From contig NW_023501086.1 of the NCBI RefSeq assembly GCF_014066305.1, positions 124,001 to 188,000 of the forward strand: a stretch of DNA of 64,000 nt, given 5' to 3'. This stretch comes from Letharia columbiana (taxonomy: Eukaryota; Ascomycota; Lecanoromycetes; Lecanorales; Parmeliaceae). Both the position numbers and the translations under genes were made by a program. Shown piece by piece: positions 47,634 to 59,648 of the stretch. The first letter of the stretch is position 1; every line of letters begins with the position of its first letter. The notes beneath the pieces are model-generated. The model did not search any database. It had not been told where the DNA came from and saw only the letters and a program-made list of their open reading frames with translations.

Positions 47634-49925
47634 GCGTTCTGTGGAGATGTGGGTGATGGCTGGGAGAGGAGTGATAGGGGCTGATGTTGGTGCGGAGGGG
47701 AGTACGATATTCAGGTCTAGAGGATCGATGTTTGTGGTGGTGACGAGGCATGCGACTTCAAATCACGATGCAAGGCTGTTTTGTTCGTTAAATTTCCAGT
47801 CTTGCCCGTACTTCTATTCAAATCAGCAGCCATTGAAGACGCCCATCCATGGGTTTGCAGCAACAACACCGTAATCAATGTGCCCCGTATGTCTCGATGA
47901 GGTCCGTCTGGGGCAGGGAGATAGTACCCATGTTGCGACATCGATATTTCACTTGCCACCGGGCTTGAACTGCTGTCCGAACACGATGATGCTTGCGGCC
48001 ATCGAGCTTTTCTTTTTCCACCGGCGACATCGCCAGTTGTCTGTCGACTCCGCAACTATCTACAACACAGGCTTGATGTGAGAAGAACATATCTTCTCTG
48101 CGCTACCTCGTTCACCGCGCCGTCGACCGGGCTTGGACGTACTCTACACTCATGGCCAGGACCCCACGGGCAACGGTCCTTCGCAGACCCTACGCGTGTG
48201 CACGTTTTGCGTCTCTTCCCTCCATGCGACCCTTTCAAGCCCAGGAACCGGGTGTTTTGCCGTCAGAACCCTGTCGGGCATATTTCTCGCATGTCGCATC
48301 GCCTAGGGGGGATCCCGGACTGGATGCTCGACAGTGGCTTTCGGGAGGTGTTTCTTGGGATCTATGTCCGGCGTGCGTTGGTCTGGGGTTTGGGTTTGTC
48401 GACGAGTTGGATGGTGGTGTTGCGAGTGATGGGCTGCTACCGCTTGATCTGCCGGATGCCGTTTCGACCTCTGAGGTTTGTCGGCGCTGTTTGGGTCCAG
48501 GCTGGTTTGCTTTGATGTTCGCCGTTTAAACGTTTTACCACACGGGATATCACAGGAGACACGCAGTGTTTCCTTGGTAAGGCTAAGCAATTCGATTGAA
48601 TGATTTTATTTACCTGCGACTCTTCAAAGCCCGTAGCCATATTCTTGACGGCGAAGATCCTACCGCCGAACTTGGAACCACTGACACGAAATCTCAAAGA
48701 TGCAAATCTAGCCACCATGTCCATATGTGATCTTTCTCTCCAGCGGTGATAAAACAGCTCGCACCTGTCACAGTTCCAGGAATCCTAGCATACCAAGGGC
48801 CCACTGCTAGCGTGTCAAGGCCTTGCGATCAAGACTGCATAATTAACTTGCAACCAAATTTCATTCTCTTAATCTACGTCTTGGTGAAACTGATCTCGAT
48901 TCCTTAATATCATGCCTAATTTGGTTCGTTTCTGAATCACCAAGGCGTCCAACTCGATACTCGTCCTGCCTTTTGTATCTTGATTCTCTCAGGCTAGAAT
49001 CGTCTTGACTTGGTGACACTGTTGGTAGAAACAGTGCATGTAAGAAGATGATGAAGATCTTCCTCTTTGGGGGGTGGTAATTGATTGGACCGTTTCGCTT
49101 CAATTTGGTGAGATTCGAAGTACTGTTGAGTATAAACTAGACCGTATGGATCATTTTGGCTATAAATATATTAACAAGGAATTCTTGGACTTATTGATAT
49201 ATTGCATCAGGGCTGGGAGCATTAGGTAGCTTTCTCATAATTGGGTCGTCAAACTCCTGAGATCCTAGTGAATTTTCAAGGTCGTAACTCGGGTAAATAG
49301 GCCCAGGCTTGGCAGTGGCAGGCGTAACATTGCTCCGAATACCCCTAATGGCGCGGGCTGTTCTAACTCCTAATCAGACGAGCCGTGCGCCCGTGCCCGA
49401 CTCCGAGTTTCGCAGACCGATTTTCTGACGGAACCCGCTGACTCCACTCTTTACGTCTCCGCCAATCAGAAGTATCGAACTTAATACTATCTGCAAGGCT
49501 TAAGTCTGAAAAGGTTAGCAGCTCGTTAACAGTTCCGCGTAATCGTATGAGGATTGAAAATAACCGAGGCGGAATCGGACCTTTGTGCGTCCACCGCGCC
49601 GGCAGGATCACGCACGACTCGAGGGCTATGTCAATATTGGCTGACGAGTACGTCGACGCTTCACCCGGCAGCGAATAAGGAGTGGACATGGCTGAGCAAT
49701 GAATCCTATATTCGCTTGCAATGTATAAGCGAGCTTGGTATATAAACCTTCTTCTCTGCCGTGTATGAATACTTGTAAGTGGGAGCAGGCAGCAATATAT
49801 CCTTCGGACAACTCTCCTGTTTTATCTACAGAATCTCCACACCTCTCTTCAACTCTCAAACACCTTCCCAACTCCCAACTCCCACCCCATCTCATCTCCT
49901 CTCTCCCTCACCCCTTACTACAGCT
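47634..49925. other. Long region without a supportable gene
   Basis: 2.3 kb. From 47634 to about 48530 the composition is coding-like, with several overlapping frames on both strands and frame changes. It could be a decayed gene linked to the secreted-protein pseudogene, but I cannot assign it. From 48530 to 49925 I see only the promoter and pyrimidine-rich leader of the RTA1-like gene. Confidence 0.5.
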
Positions 49926-50969
49926 ATGTCGAACCCACCTCAACCCACCATTCTCCCCGCAACCAAATCTTCAGTACAGAACTGCACCAGTGTCAGTGAA
50001 TACTGCCCGGTCGACCTCACCATCTACGGCTACTACCCCAATCTTGGCGCAAATGCCTTCTTTTGTGCCTTCTTCGCACTCTGCCTGGGCATCCAATTGG
50101 TCCTCGGCATAAGATACAAGACATGGACATACCTGGTCGCATTGGGCTTTGGTTGTCTCGGAGAAGCAATCGGTATGCCCATTCACATTCACTCCATTAC
50201 TTTGCCCGCTGACATCCACACCAGGCTATGTCGGAAGAATAATGCTCCACAGCAACCCCTGGTCGAGCAACGGATTCGAAATCCAGATCTGTTGTCTCAT
50301 CATCTCCCCTGCCTTCATCACCGCCGGTGTATACCTCACCCTCAAACACATCGCTCTCGAGCTCGGCGCCAATTTCTCCCGCATCCGACCTAAGTTCTAC
50401 ACCTGGATCTTCTGCCTCGCCGACCTCTTCTCTCTCATCATACAGGGAGCCGGCGGGGGATTGCAGCTACAGCCAATAACGGCTCTTCGCTGCAGAATGT
50501 TGGCAACGATATGATGATGGCCGGTATCGTGTGGCAAGTATTCACGCTCCTCATATTCGGAGGTATGGTTGGGGACTACGCCTCCAGGGTGTACGCCCGC
50601 CGGTCCGAGCTCGAACACTCAGCTGTGAAGCTCATGAACGCGACACGCTTCAAGCTATTCATCGGCGGCCTCGTCCTCGCATACCTAACCATTATCACTC
50701 GTTGTGTCTTCCGTATTGGTGAGATGGCCAATGGATGGGGTAACCCGATCATGCAGGACCAGGGCGACTTCATCGGTTTGGACAGTGTCATGATTACCAT
50801 TGCTACCTTCTGCCTGACTGCTTTCCATCCTGCATTGGTGTTCCCGGAGATGCAGATGCATGGGACAACCAGCCCGATGGGAGAATTCACCACGGCGGAT
50901 GCGGAGAAGGTTCATGATGCGGAGTCTCCACCTAACGGTGACAGGAAAGGGTACTTTGGGGCATCATAG
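49926..50969 (+). CDS. RTA1-like seven-transmembrane protein, one-base frame break
   Basis: Exon 1 is 49926-50172, intron 50173-50224, exon 2 50225-50969; the splice joins GEAIG to YVGRIM. Seven hydrophobic segments are visible. RTA1 marks are YGYYPNLGANAFF near the start, LGCLGEAIGYVGR-type TM2-TM3, QGAGGG after TM4, and FRIGEMANGWGNPI with TFCLTAFHP at the end. RTA1/Rsb1 proteins are plasma-membrane lipid translocators or 7-aminocholesterol resistance factors. The reading frame breaks at the five-G run 50455-50459. One more G would restore GAGGG followed by a short IAATANNGSS linker into MMMAGIVWQ. Since everything else is intact, a homopolymer consensus error is at least as likely as a true mutation. 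Confidence 0.85.
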
Positions 50970-52741
50970 AGCGTGATGCATTGTTGTTTTGGTCCTTGAC
51001 CTGCAGGCCCTTACTCTTGAGCGAAGGTCCATGCAGTGGGATTGCTTTCTGCGTTGATAGAATTGTGATGATACCAAGGACCCTTTAGATACTTCTTTAG
51101 ATAATTTTACACGAACATGACCTCATCTCCAATGGCACCTTTCTGCTGGATCAAAACCTTTCCGTTCGTGCACCAACTCGGCTTGAAAGGCTTCCTCCCT
51201 ACCCCCGCTCCCACCAAAGGAAGATGACCCTCGTGCAAGGCATCCTTCCTCACGTCAGCCAAGTTCCAACGGACACTCTCTCACTGCCAAGGCCCCCAGC
51301 ATGCCCCATCTTTCACGCAAAGTTATAAATGCTCAAGGACCCTCAGCCCAAAACCCTCAAACAAGAAGCTTGCCGTCCTGCATTAACCACCACTGCCAAG
51401 AGACGCAGCCGCATCGTGGCTTGCACTTTCCCACGTTATCGGACTGCGGCATCTCATGCAGCCCTGACGCAGCCTTGATGCAGCCAGCCCCGGTGGTACT
51501 CGTACCAACCCACACCTCTCTACCAAAAGCCGAGAAATATCCGAACAAAGGTGCGGTGGAAAATGAATGAATGGAGGGTGGGAAGGGTGAGAAGTGTCAG
51601 CAAAGTGGCAGTCATAGACGTCATGATTGTGTTCTTTGCAAAACCTCGTGGTGTGAAGCCGAAAGGACTGGAATTTTTCCACGTGGTGTGAGTCCACGTG
51701 GAGCATGGGACGGACGTTACGTCTACCTTGTCATGTTGATTTTCTCCGTCTTTGGGAATATGAACCGTTTCGAAGGCTGATCTTGTGGCAAAGCATTCGA
51801 TGGCGATTGGAGAAGGCGCTGTTTATCAATGTCCAATTTGTGGAAGTACTTTGGCGGTGGAGATACCGGAAGGGATCTTCTAACTCAGCGCAGGTACTTT
51901 ATCTCCCGTGCCACAGGGATCTCCCTCTCGTCTTTGCTGGATTGTTGCCAACAGCTAATTACAGAACGCCAGAACTCAACATACAGCTGACTCTACGCAG
52001 CAAGCAAGAAAGTAGACCATCCCCACGACAATCTCCGTGACTTCAATTCGTCTCAGAATCATGAAGCAGAGGTGAAACCCAACACGCTGAAGCCATGAGT
52101 CCTGTAGCTGACGCAAAACAAAATGATGCCATGACCTCCACGACGCCATGTTTCATGATGGTCTCAGGCGTCGTGCAACCCCTTATTTCGAGATGGGTGC
52201 CTGCATAGTCTCTGATGTTGAAAGAAGCTTCAATCCGATACTGCTCTAAAGCCCCTAGTAACAGTTGGGAACGTAATAACACTTGGGAACGGTTGGCAAG
52301 ATGGGGGGGGTTTGGCGGTGGAGACTTTGCACCAAGCCTTAAGGTTCCCAGAAGACGGGTGCCACCGTCGCTCTACACTTGGAGCGGTTAGCCCGGTTAG
52401 TCAGTTCGCAACTCGGACCACTTCGAGTTTGGTACGAGGACCGCGTGAAAGCCTCCCGCACAACGCCATCCACCGCTAGCGTGCGAGGTGCATGACCCAA
52501 TGACCCTAAAAATGCTCTGCTGTTGCCAAGAACCCCGAACAAGAGCACAAGCTGAGCATCTTCATAAAGATCTTTCCTTCTTCTTTTTCTCCTCTAACTT
52601 TTATATATATGATACGTAGATACATTCCAACCCAATCTTCCCTCCCTCACCGCTCGTAAGACATACTGCTTTTGTCCTAATCCCGAACCCCCAATTCAAT
52701 AGCCTCACATCTCATCATCCTCTGTCAAGTGTCTCACCGCC
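50970..52741. other. Intergenic, no gene seen
   Basis: 1.77 kb. No frame with domain features. The last about 180 bp are pyrimidine-rich with tttatatatatgata near 52601, a plausible promoter and leader for the Zn2Cys6 gene. Confidence 0.5.
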
Positions 52742-55040
52742 ATGGTCTATCAAGGAAAGCCTAGTGCCGGCTGCCAGAATTGCAGAAAGCGGAAGATCAA
52801 GGTACGTGTAAAGTTACGGGGCGGCTCATTGAAGCGACCCGCTCCCTACCACAAATCCCCGTCTCACCCTTCGGCAGTGCGATGAAGCGGTCCCGGCCTG
52901 CTCTCAGTGCATCAACACCAAAAGGCAATGCCCTGGCTACCTTGCCCGTTTCGACCTCGTGTTACGTGACCAGACCAAAGCAGTCCGGCGGAAGGCCCAA
53001 CGCAAGAAGCAGCAACAAGATGAAGGGCCAAAGCCTCCCTCACCACCTCAGTCTGCATCTTCAGAGGATCCCGCGTCAACGACGTGGGCCATTGTCAATC
53101 CCGGGGGGGACCCGTCCCGCGCTGTTGCCAAACGTTACTCACCAAATGAACCGGTCCCAAGGATGTTCAACGATTTCCCGGAGCAACAAGCCATCTGTGC
53201 CTTCTTCCTCGATTTCGTCCTTCTGCCTCGCCATCCGGACAGTATAGAAGGCCATCTCGAGCACTTACTACCTCTGTACACTACCACTAGTGCTGACTCG
53301 CCTTTATCCTTAGCTACTTCATCAGTGGCTTTGATGATCTCCGGAGGTTCGCCGACCAGACGCAATGACCAGCAACTTGGTCGAACCATCTTTGGGAAAG
53401 CGTTGCGGAAGACGAGTGCGGCCATTCGAAATCCGGAAGAGTCGAGGAAGGATGAGACGTTGATGGCGGTTCTTCTCCTGGGCTTGTTCGAGGTACGTTG
53501 CTTCACTTTCCTGCCTCTTGTCCACAACCTTGTGTCATGGCGATCTTCTCGCACTCTCGCAATGCTCTTCTCTTTTGCTTGTACCCTTTCAAGGCATGTT
53601 TCATAGGGAAAATAATTGCCAGACAGGAAGCCAAGAGTTTTGTCTAAAAGATGTGCCGTGGTTGGGGTCAATCCCATCAGCATTGGGCAGGACTTGGGAT
53701 CCCGCCCTTGCAACTGGTGTATACTCATACTCAACCCAATACAAGCAAGCCAACCTCCTGCTCGTATTCTATTGCACTCAATTAACTACGCGGCCTGCAA
53801 ACTCATGCAATGGCAATTGCACCGGGTAGATCCCATTTCCATGCGCGATAGTGGCACTTGCCCTCTTGCTTTCGACTAGTAGTTGGGCATTTCACATTGC
53901 ATCTGGACTGCAGCAACACGACTTATGCGGTTCTAATAGCCTCTACCAAACTGTTTTCCAGTCTCGACCTTCGCTGATCACTGCCCCCTCTAGAAAATCG
54001 CTGCTACTGCTACGGCTAAAACTCCTTCAGACGCCGAGAAGTCCAGTATGGTTTCAACGCACAATGCCGGAGCAGCAGCTCTGGTGATGCATCGAGGTCA
54101 GGAGAATTGCAAGTCGTCGCTGTCTGTAGGCTTGCTTTTCTCTGTCCGCTCTCAGCTTGTAAGTACCGATCCCTCACGAGGCTGACCTTGGGCTGAGAGG
54201 AAGAAGGTTGAGCATGCCATCGAAGAAGGCACCTCCTTCAAGAGATGCCCTGATGCCTTAAGTGCAATGTTCAAGTCACTCCCTCAAAATGCCGCCGCCC
54301 GCCTTACCTCCGCCACAATCAACATCGCCGATCTCCGCTCGTGCGCCAGATCCGCCCTCCTCCTCCCAAGGAGCTCCGACTCCGACAAAGAAGTCAACGA
54401 TCTACTCGAATACGCCATATCCGTGGACCTCCTCGTGGCGGCTTGGCCCGAAAGCCTGCCCGAAGGATGGAAGTGGACCTCAGCCGATCACTTCGACCTC
54501 CCACCAGCCTCCGTCTCCCGCGATGCCTACATCTACAAAGACCGTAAGGACATCTACCTCGACCTCTGGGTCGAATCCATTTGGAACGCCTACCGCTCCG
54601 CTCGCGTGAAAGTGCAGACGATCATTCTCGACTGCATCGCCTGGTTCGACAAGCCTTTCGAGCACCAATGGTACTGGCGCGCTGTATACGCTAGGATGAT
54701 GACGCAAGAAATGATTGACGACATGTGCGCTTCGGTGCCCTACGCTCTCGGCACAAAGACATTCGGCAGCCCAGGCGACAGAGAAGGAATCGAGTACCCC
54801 TACAACGGCACGCAAAAGGCATGTGAGGACCACCGCCGTGCCGCCGCCGCCCTTGGTGGCTGGCATCTTCTCGAACCCATGAAGACGTCGCTCAAGACCA
54901 GGACGGAATGTTTGCGCGAAGGGCAGAGAGAGTGGGTAAAGTCGCAAATGGCGCGAATCTGGCGCATCTATTCACTCCAGACAGCGGAGGGGAATGCAAA
55001 CCCGATGTATGAGCGCTACTCTTTCGATTCCCCCCTCTAG
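52742..55040 (+). CDS. Zn2Cys6 fungal transcription factor
   Basis: Exons 52742-52801, 52878-53492, 53994-54158 and about 54198-55040 give about 560 residues. The N-terminal binuclear zinc cluster reads GCQNCRKRKIK-CDEAVPACSQC, ending INTKRQCPGY, with the spacing C-x2-C-x6-C-x5-C-x2-C-x6-C. Intron 1 falls inside the cluster, as is common. A basic linker (RRKAQRKKQQQ) follows. The regulatory half shows FPEQQAICAFFLDFVLLP, TLMAVLLLGLFE, the GAAALVMHRGQENCKSSL block (a GAxxLLxxRG-like motif) and a helical C-terminal domain to 55040. Intron 2 (53493-53993, 501 bp) is unusually long for this window, with a good gtacgt donor and ctctag acceptor. The acceptor of intron 3 is ambiguous (54197 or 54203). 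Nuclear DNA-binding regulator; targets unknown. Confidence 0.88.
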
Positions 55041-55680
55041 GGTTGATTGGATAGAAGACGTGAAGAATACACACTGAGCAGTGCCTGCGTTCGACATAGT
55101 TCACCAACCAAGATCAGCACCAAGATCAAAGGCGTCAAGCTGGTCTCGCCTACGACCGATAAGGAGCTGTGGCCGCAGCAGCTGTGCTACTGTCTGGGTT
55201 CCGGCCATCTGAAGGGGGTGAAGGAACTCGAGGATTTCGCGTCGAGGAGAGAAGAGTGTAGGGATTGCCGCCGGCCGGGGTAGAGATGCTATTACCAGAC
55301 TACATTTCTCGACCTCGGGAATATATGTAAGCAGCGCGAAAGCCACGAAGATATTGCTGTTGAAGGACAAGAGGGGACAAGGCATTGAGCAATTGCGAGG
55401 ATATGAGCCTGAACAAGCAGGAACATCAATGGGTTTCGAGTCCGCCCGACTTCCACAGGCTGAGAGCTCGGAACATCGCATTCCGAACGGCAAGCTCTGC
55501 GCAAAATCTCTCGGGAGCAGACTCAACCCATTTCTCGAGGGTTTCCGGTGCCAGATCTGCACCCAACCAACATCTCACCGTTGGCAAGGACCGCAAAACC
55601 ACTCTTTCCGCGGGAATCTCCCAGCTTCCTGATGATCAATGAGCCCGTCCTACAAAGATAGCTTATGTAATGAACGGTTC

Positions 55681-55726
55681 CATCAAGTCATTCAGCGCTC
55701 ATGCCATCAAGTCATTCAGCGCTCAT
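55681..55726. repeat. Perfect 22-bp direct repeat
   Basis: Two identical copies of catcaagtcattcagcgctc followed by at, at 55681-55702 and 55705-55726, separated by gc. Confidence 0.9.
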
Positions 55727-56981
55727 CATCTACCACACACACGTTCCATCCAAGTATAATGCCACATACAAACGCCCCCGTGCATATGAAGCCCTCCGTC
55801 CTTAGTCATCTCACCTTTGAAAAAGTCATTCGAGGGCAGCACAACCTCCCACGCCGTATGTATGCTAACCTCAAACGCGGCCCGGAGGTGGCTTTGCTTC
55901 CTTCCCTCACCTCCCCACTTTCACACGTGTCGTCCTGCATGGCTGCGGCGTCTACTGCACGCGAGGGCACCGCATTTGCAGCCCTTACACGCGCACGCTC
56001 CGGCGTCATCTGTTGGATCGTCTACCGTACGTATCACTTGGAATCCGGGGCGGGGCGTCTTTTTACAGGTGGAGTGGTTTTCAGGCGCACGAGCTGTCTG
56101 TTGGTTGCTTGTTGCTTGCGTGGTGCCTCGGAAAAACCCTCTTGGAGGTAAGGTTGCGGGTCGGTGTTTGAGTTGCTTCGGTCGCGTGAATGGGGGAACG
56201 CATCGGAAACGGAAAGGGAAACGGAAACGACTGGGACTGGGACTGGGTCCAGATCGGTGATGGAGTCTCACGCTGCGACTGACCCGGGCAACGGTAGGTG
56301 GCTTTTCTTTTTCGGCCGGCGCCTTACGGATTAGGTAGTAGGTGCTCGCTGTATAGTACGCGTTACTTTGTCTACTAGCGGGTGATGGAATGATTTGTCT
56401 GAGGATCCGAGGATCTGGGTGGGAAGGTTGGGGTCGGTTACGATCGGATTGATTGATGTGGTCACTGGGGACGGAGTGCTTTGCAGAAGGTGGTTCGTGA
56501 AGGGGATGATATTGATGGTGCAGCTGACCGAGGAAGTGAAGTACTTGATCTAGAGCGAGACGCCAATAGATCAAGCGACATCCGGATGGCCAAGTGGAAT
56601 GAATGACCGATTGGTGTCCTCGCTCTGTCAGGTAATCCTCTTTTGGGACAGCACGAGCGGCATACAGTAGCGTGCTCGGCTTGGAGGGGTAGAAAGGTAT
56701 TGTGCTGCAGGCTTCCGTAGAGAATCATCTACGCCTTCCTTCACCCGCTTGGAGTGCTGTGTTCGTGTACCATTTTCTGGTTCCCGTCCGATACCAATTA
56801 TCGGACGCCTGTTTTTTTGAGTCCGGGTACATTTCACTCGGCTCTTTTTCTGAAGGATGTTGAAAGTAGGATACCAGACATGTTTAAAAAAGAATAATTG
56901 TAAGACTGAAAGACTTTGTTGATTAATGGGATGTACGGATATCTATGTACGTAAAACAGATGGCTGGTGGCTAGTGGCTGT

Positions 56982-57003
56982 TAATTACCAGCCCTGGTAA
57001 TTA
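56982..57003. other. Perfect 10-bp inverted repeat
   Basis: taattaccag at 56982-56991 and ctggtaatta at 56994-57003 form a palindrome with a 2-base centre. It could bind a dimeric regulator; nothing in the sequence confirms that. Confidence 0.6.
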
Positions 57004-57684
57004 TAAACGATATGTACGATATGATTAGGAAAGGGCTGGTATTGTAACAAAGGAATATTGTAAGATTAACAAAGGAAAGAGCATCAGCGCCAACCTTTGG
57101 GTCGTTGTTATTCCGCATACACACTTAGGGTGTTCCGTTCACCCGGGGTCGAGATGAAGTGAACGCCGGCGTTGAGTACTGCTGCGTTCGAGTGAGACGA
57201 TGGATACACGCCACCAACTGCGTGATTCGTTCCTGGGGGTGGTGCGAGTACTGTCTTTGCTGAGCGTTCCCGTCAGAACCTCCCATAAAAGCGGATGGTC
57301 CACGGGAATTCCAGTGCCCTCGTCATTCAACCAGACTGCAGCATCATCTGGAACTCTGTGATGTCGCTTTGGGATCTTTGGGATGGCATTGGTGCTTCAA
57401 GGTGTATGCCGTGCTCAAAAGCAAGACCGTATCATTGGTCATACCCGTAGGATATGCACCTCCCACCACCCTGCAGCGTCAGCCTCGACGTTGCGCAGCC
57501 CCAACATCAGCCTCGCCATTGAACAAGCTCACTCTGCGTTGATGAGTATCACTGCGAACGGTGTCTTTCACAAGACCGGTCATATATTACGATTGGCCAT
57601 TACTGCCGAATCTCAAAGCGAGCAGCGTCTCGGCCAAGAAGCAACGTCTCCCCCCCCCCCCCCCTTCCGTTGCATTAGCCGGCC

Positions 57685-59375
57685 ATGTCCTTCGGGTACG
57701 GCATTGGCGATGCCATCTTACTCACACAGCTAGCTTGGAAGACCGTTCAACAGGCTCGTAAAGCATGTGGGGAGCACGATGAGCTAACGCGGGAGGTCTT
57801 GTGTCTGCATGTCGTGCTACGACGGCTTGAGCAGGAGGCTGAGAAGCCCGGGAGCCCAATAAATGATGAAGAATCAGGCGGCACGTTTAAGGAAGAGTTG
57901 ACGGTCATCGTCGATGGATGTAAGAAGGTTCTGAATGCGCTTGATCAGGGTTTAACAAAGTACAACGCGCTTAGCGAACAAGGAAGGAGCGGCAGGAAGC
58001 TATGGCAAAAGATAGAGTTCGGGAATGGCAAGATGGAGGGTCTGGGAGGACTGAGGGGCAAGTTGACGTATTACACGTCGGCTATGTCTCTGTTCTTGAA
58101 CATGGTGTCGACGGGCACGATGGGAAGGGTGGAAAGACAGATGAATGATGCGGGAGGGGACCTCAAGGAGATTAGGGTCGCTGTCAACGGCATTACCGCA
58201 CATTTGATGTCGAAAATCAATCGTAATGATGGATCGATACTTACAGCGTACACGGACGACGATAGAGCCGTCTGGAAGGAGTTTCGAAGGGAATTGCTTC
58301 AGGATGGCTTTTCGAGCTCTGTCATACGAAAGCATAAGGGTCTCATAAAGGCTTATATCGAGGAGCTTGGCAGCAGAGGTTTGCTCGACGAGGAGGATCC
58401 AGACGATGACGCAGAAGGGCAATACTGTGGTGTTGGCTCCGCCGTCGAAGGAGCTGTAACCCACGAGACGGAGACAAAGAGTAGTTCCGGAGCTTCGCTG
58501 AGACCAAAGGCAGGGGTCGAGTTGCCGGTGGCGTCAAAGCCGCCCCAGGACTTTGATACCAAGCCCAACGCAGCATTGCACCTGCACACCGAGTTAGGAG
58601 ACAGAGAAGGACCATCTGGTGACCTTGCTTCGAGAGTCGCTTCCCAACCAGAGCCCAACGTAGAGTTGCGCTGGATTTGGTTGAGTAATGAGAGCAACGA
58701 AAAAAGCGAACAACCCCCTGCTGAAGAGACCACAGCGTCCAAAACTGAGAATGAACCTAAAACCGCAACTACAAGTAGAGACAACGACAGACGGAATCAC
58801 CCAGGGAGAGAACCAAGATATCCACCATATCCAATAGCACGCTCCAACTATGAGACTACAATGCCCACCTCCGAGGGTCAGAGCAGGACATTACTCTGGA
58901 GAAAAGATTATTGCAAAACTACGCGAGCCTTAAGATGTTCCTCGCTCAGTCTCTGCGAGATGAGAAGGGCCACCCAAGACCACCTACAGTGAGGGAAAAG
59001 CTGTCACGATTACCACTAATCGTATTTCAAGAGCTAAGCACGGACGTTTACGACGAGCTACTACGAAGGCAAAGCTCTGCAAAACGGCAAACCAGTGGAT
59101 CAGTCCACACCCCCCCCTCACTTGCTGCCGAAGGACAACTTCGATCCAAAACGAAATCAGGCCCGTCGAAGACTTGCTACTTTGCCTCCACCAAGATATC
59201 AGGACCTGGCGACAGACGTTTTCTACGAGCTCGAAAGAAGGTTTCCCATGTTCGCTGCGAATAGTATTAGCGGCGTTGGCAGTCCAAGCTATGAGTATGA
59301 GAGGTCCGACGATGAGCTGTTAGTGTTCGCAAACAGTGAGGATGAGAGGTCCGACGAAGAAGACTGTAAATTTTT
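57685..59375 (+). pseudogene. Fungal STAND N-terminal domain protein with two Spa2-homology repeats, frame-broken
   Basis: ATG 57685 opens MSFGYGIGDAILLTQLAWKT, the start of the fungal STAND-associated N-terminal helical domain. Family blocks such as ARKACGEHDELTREVLCLHV, KYNALSEQGRSGRKLWQKI and FRRELLQDGFSSSVIRKHKG follow over about 235 residues. A disordered Ser/Pro/Glu linker comes next. Near 58875 the frame shifts, and EKLSRLPLIVFQELSTDVYD appears. At the C-run about 59107-59114 it shifts back, giving RRRLATLPPPRYQDLATDVF and YELERRFP. These two units look like the Spa2/GIT homology repeats of polarisome scaffolds. The two shifts compensate each other. The frame then runs through EDERSDEEDCKFF into the poly-A block at 59376, so the 3' end is lost. 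Confidence 0.75.
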
Positions 59376-59573
59376 TCTGAAAAAAAAAAAAAAAATAAAA
59401 AAAAAAGGGATATATAAAAAAAAAAAAAAAAAAATAAAATAAAAAAAAAAATATAAAAAAAAAAAATAAAAAATTAATTAAAAAAAAAATTAAAAAAAAA
59501 ATTAAAAAATTAATTAAAAAAATAAAAAAAAAAAAAATTAATAATTAAATTAAAAAAAAAAAAAAAAAAAAAA

Positions 59574-59648
<75 letters not shown>

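Larger units (their letters stand above)
55041..57684. other. Long intergenic region
   Basis: 2.6 kb without a supportable gene. It contains a perfect 22-bp direct repeat (catcaagtcattcagcgctc plus at; 55681-55702 and 55705-55726), a gggactgggactggg microsatellite near 56231, and a perfect palindrome at 56982-57003. The rest is featureless to me. Confidence 0.5.

Noticed and set aside
48078..48529. 145- and 125-codon overlapping plus frames
   Set aside because: They look coding-like in composition but contain no recognisable domain and are in different frames from the upstream pseudogene; left as an unassigned decayed region.
55806..56574. Several overlapping frames of 70-217 codons
   Set aside because: Arg/Ser/Pro-rich low-complexity translations on both strands with no family marks.
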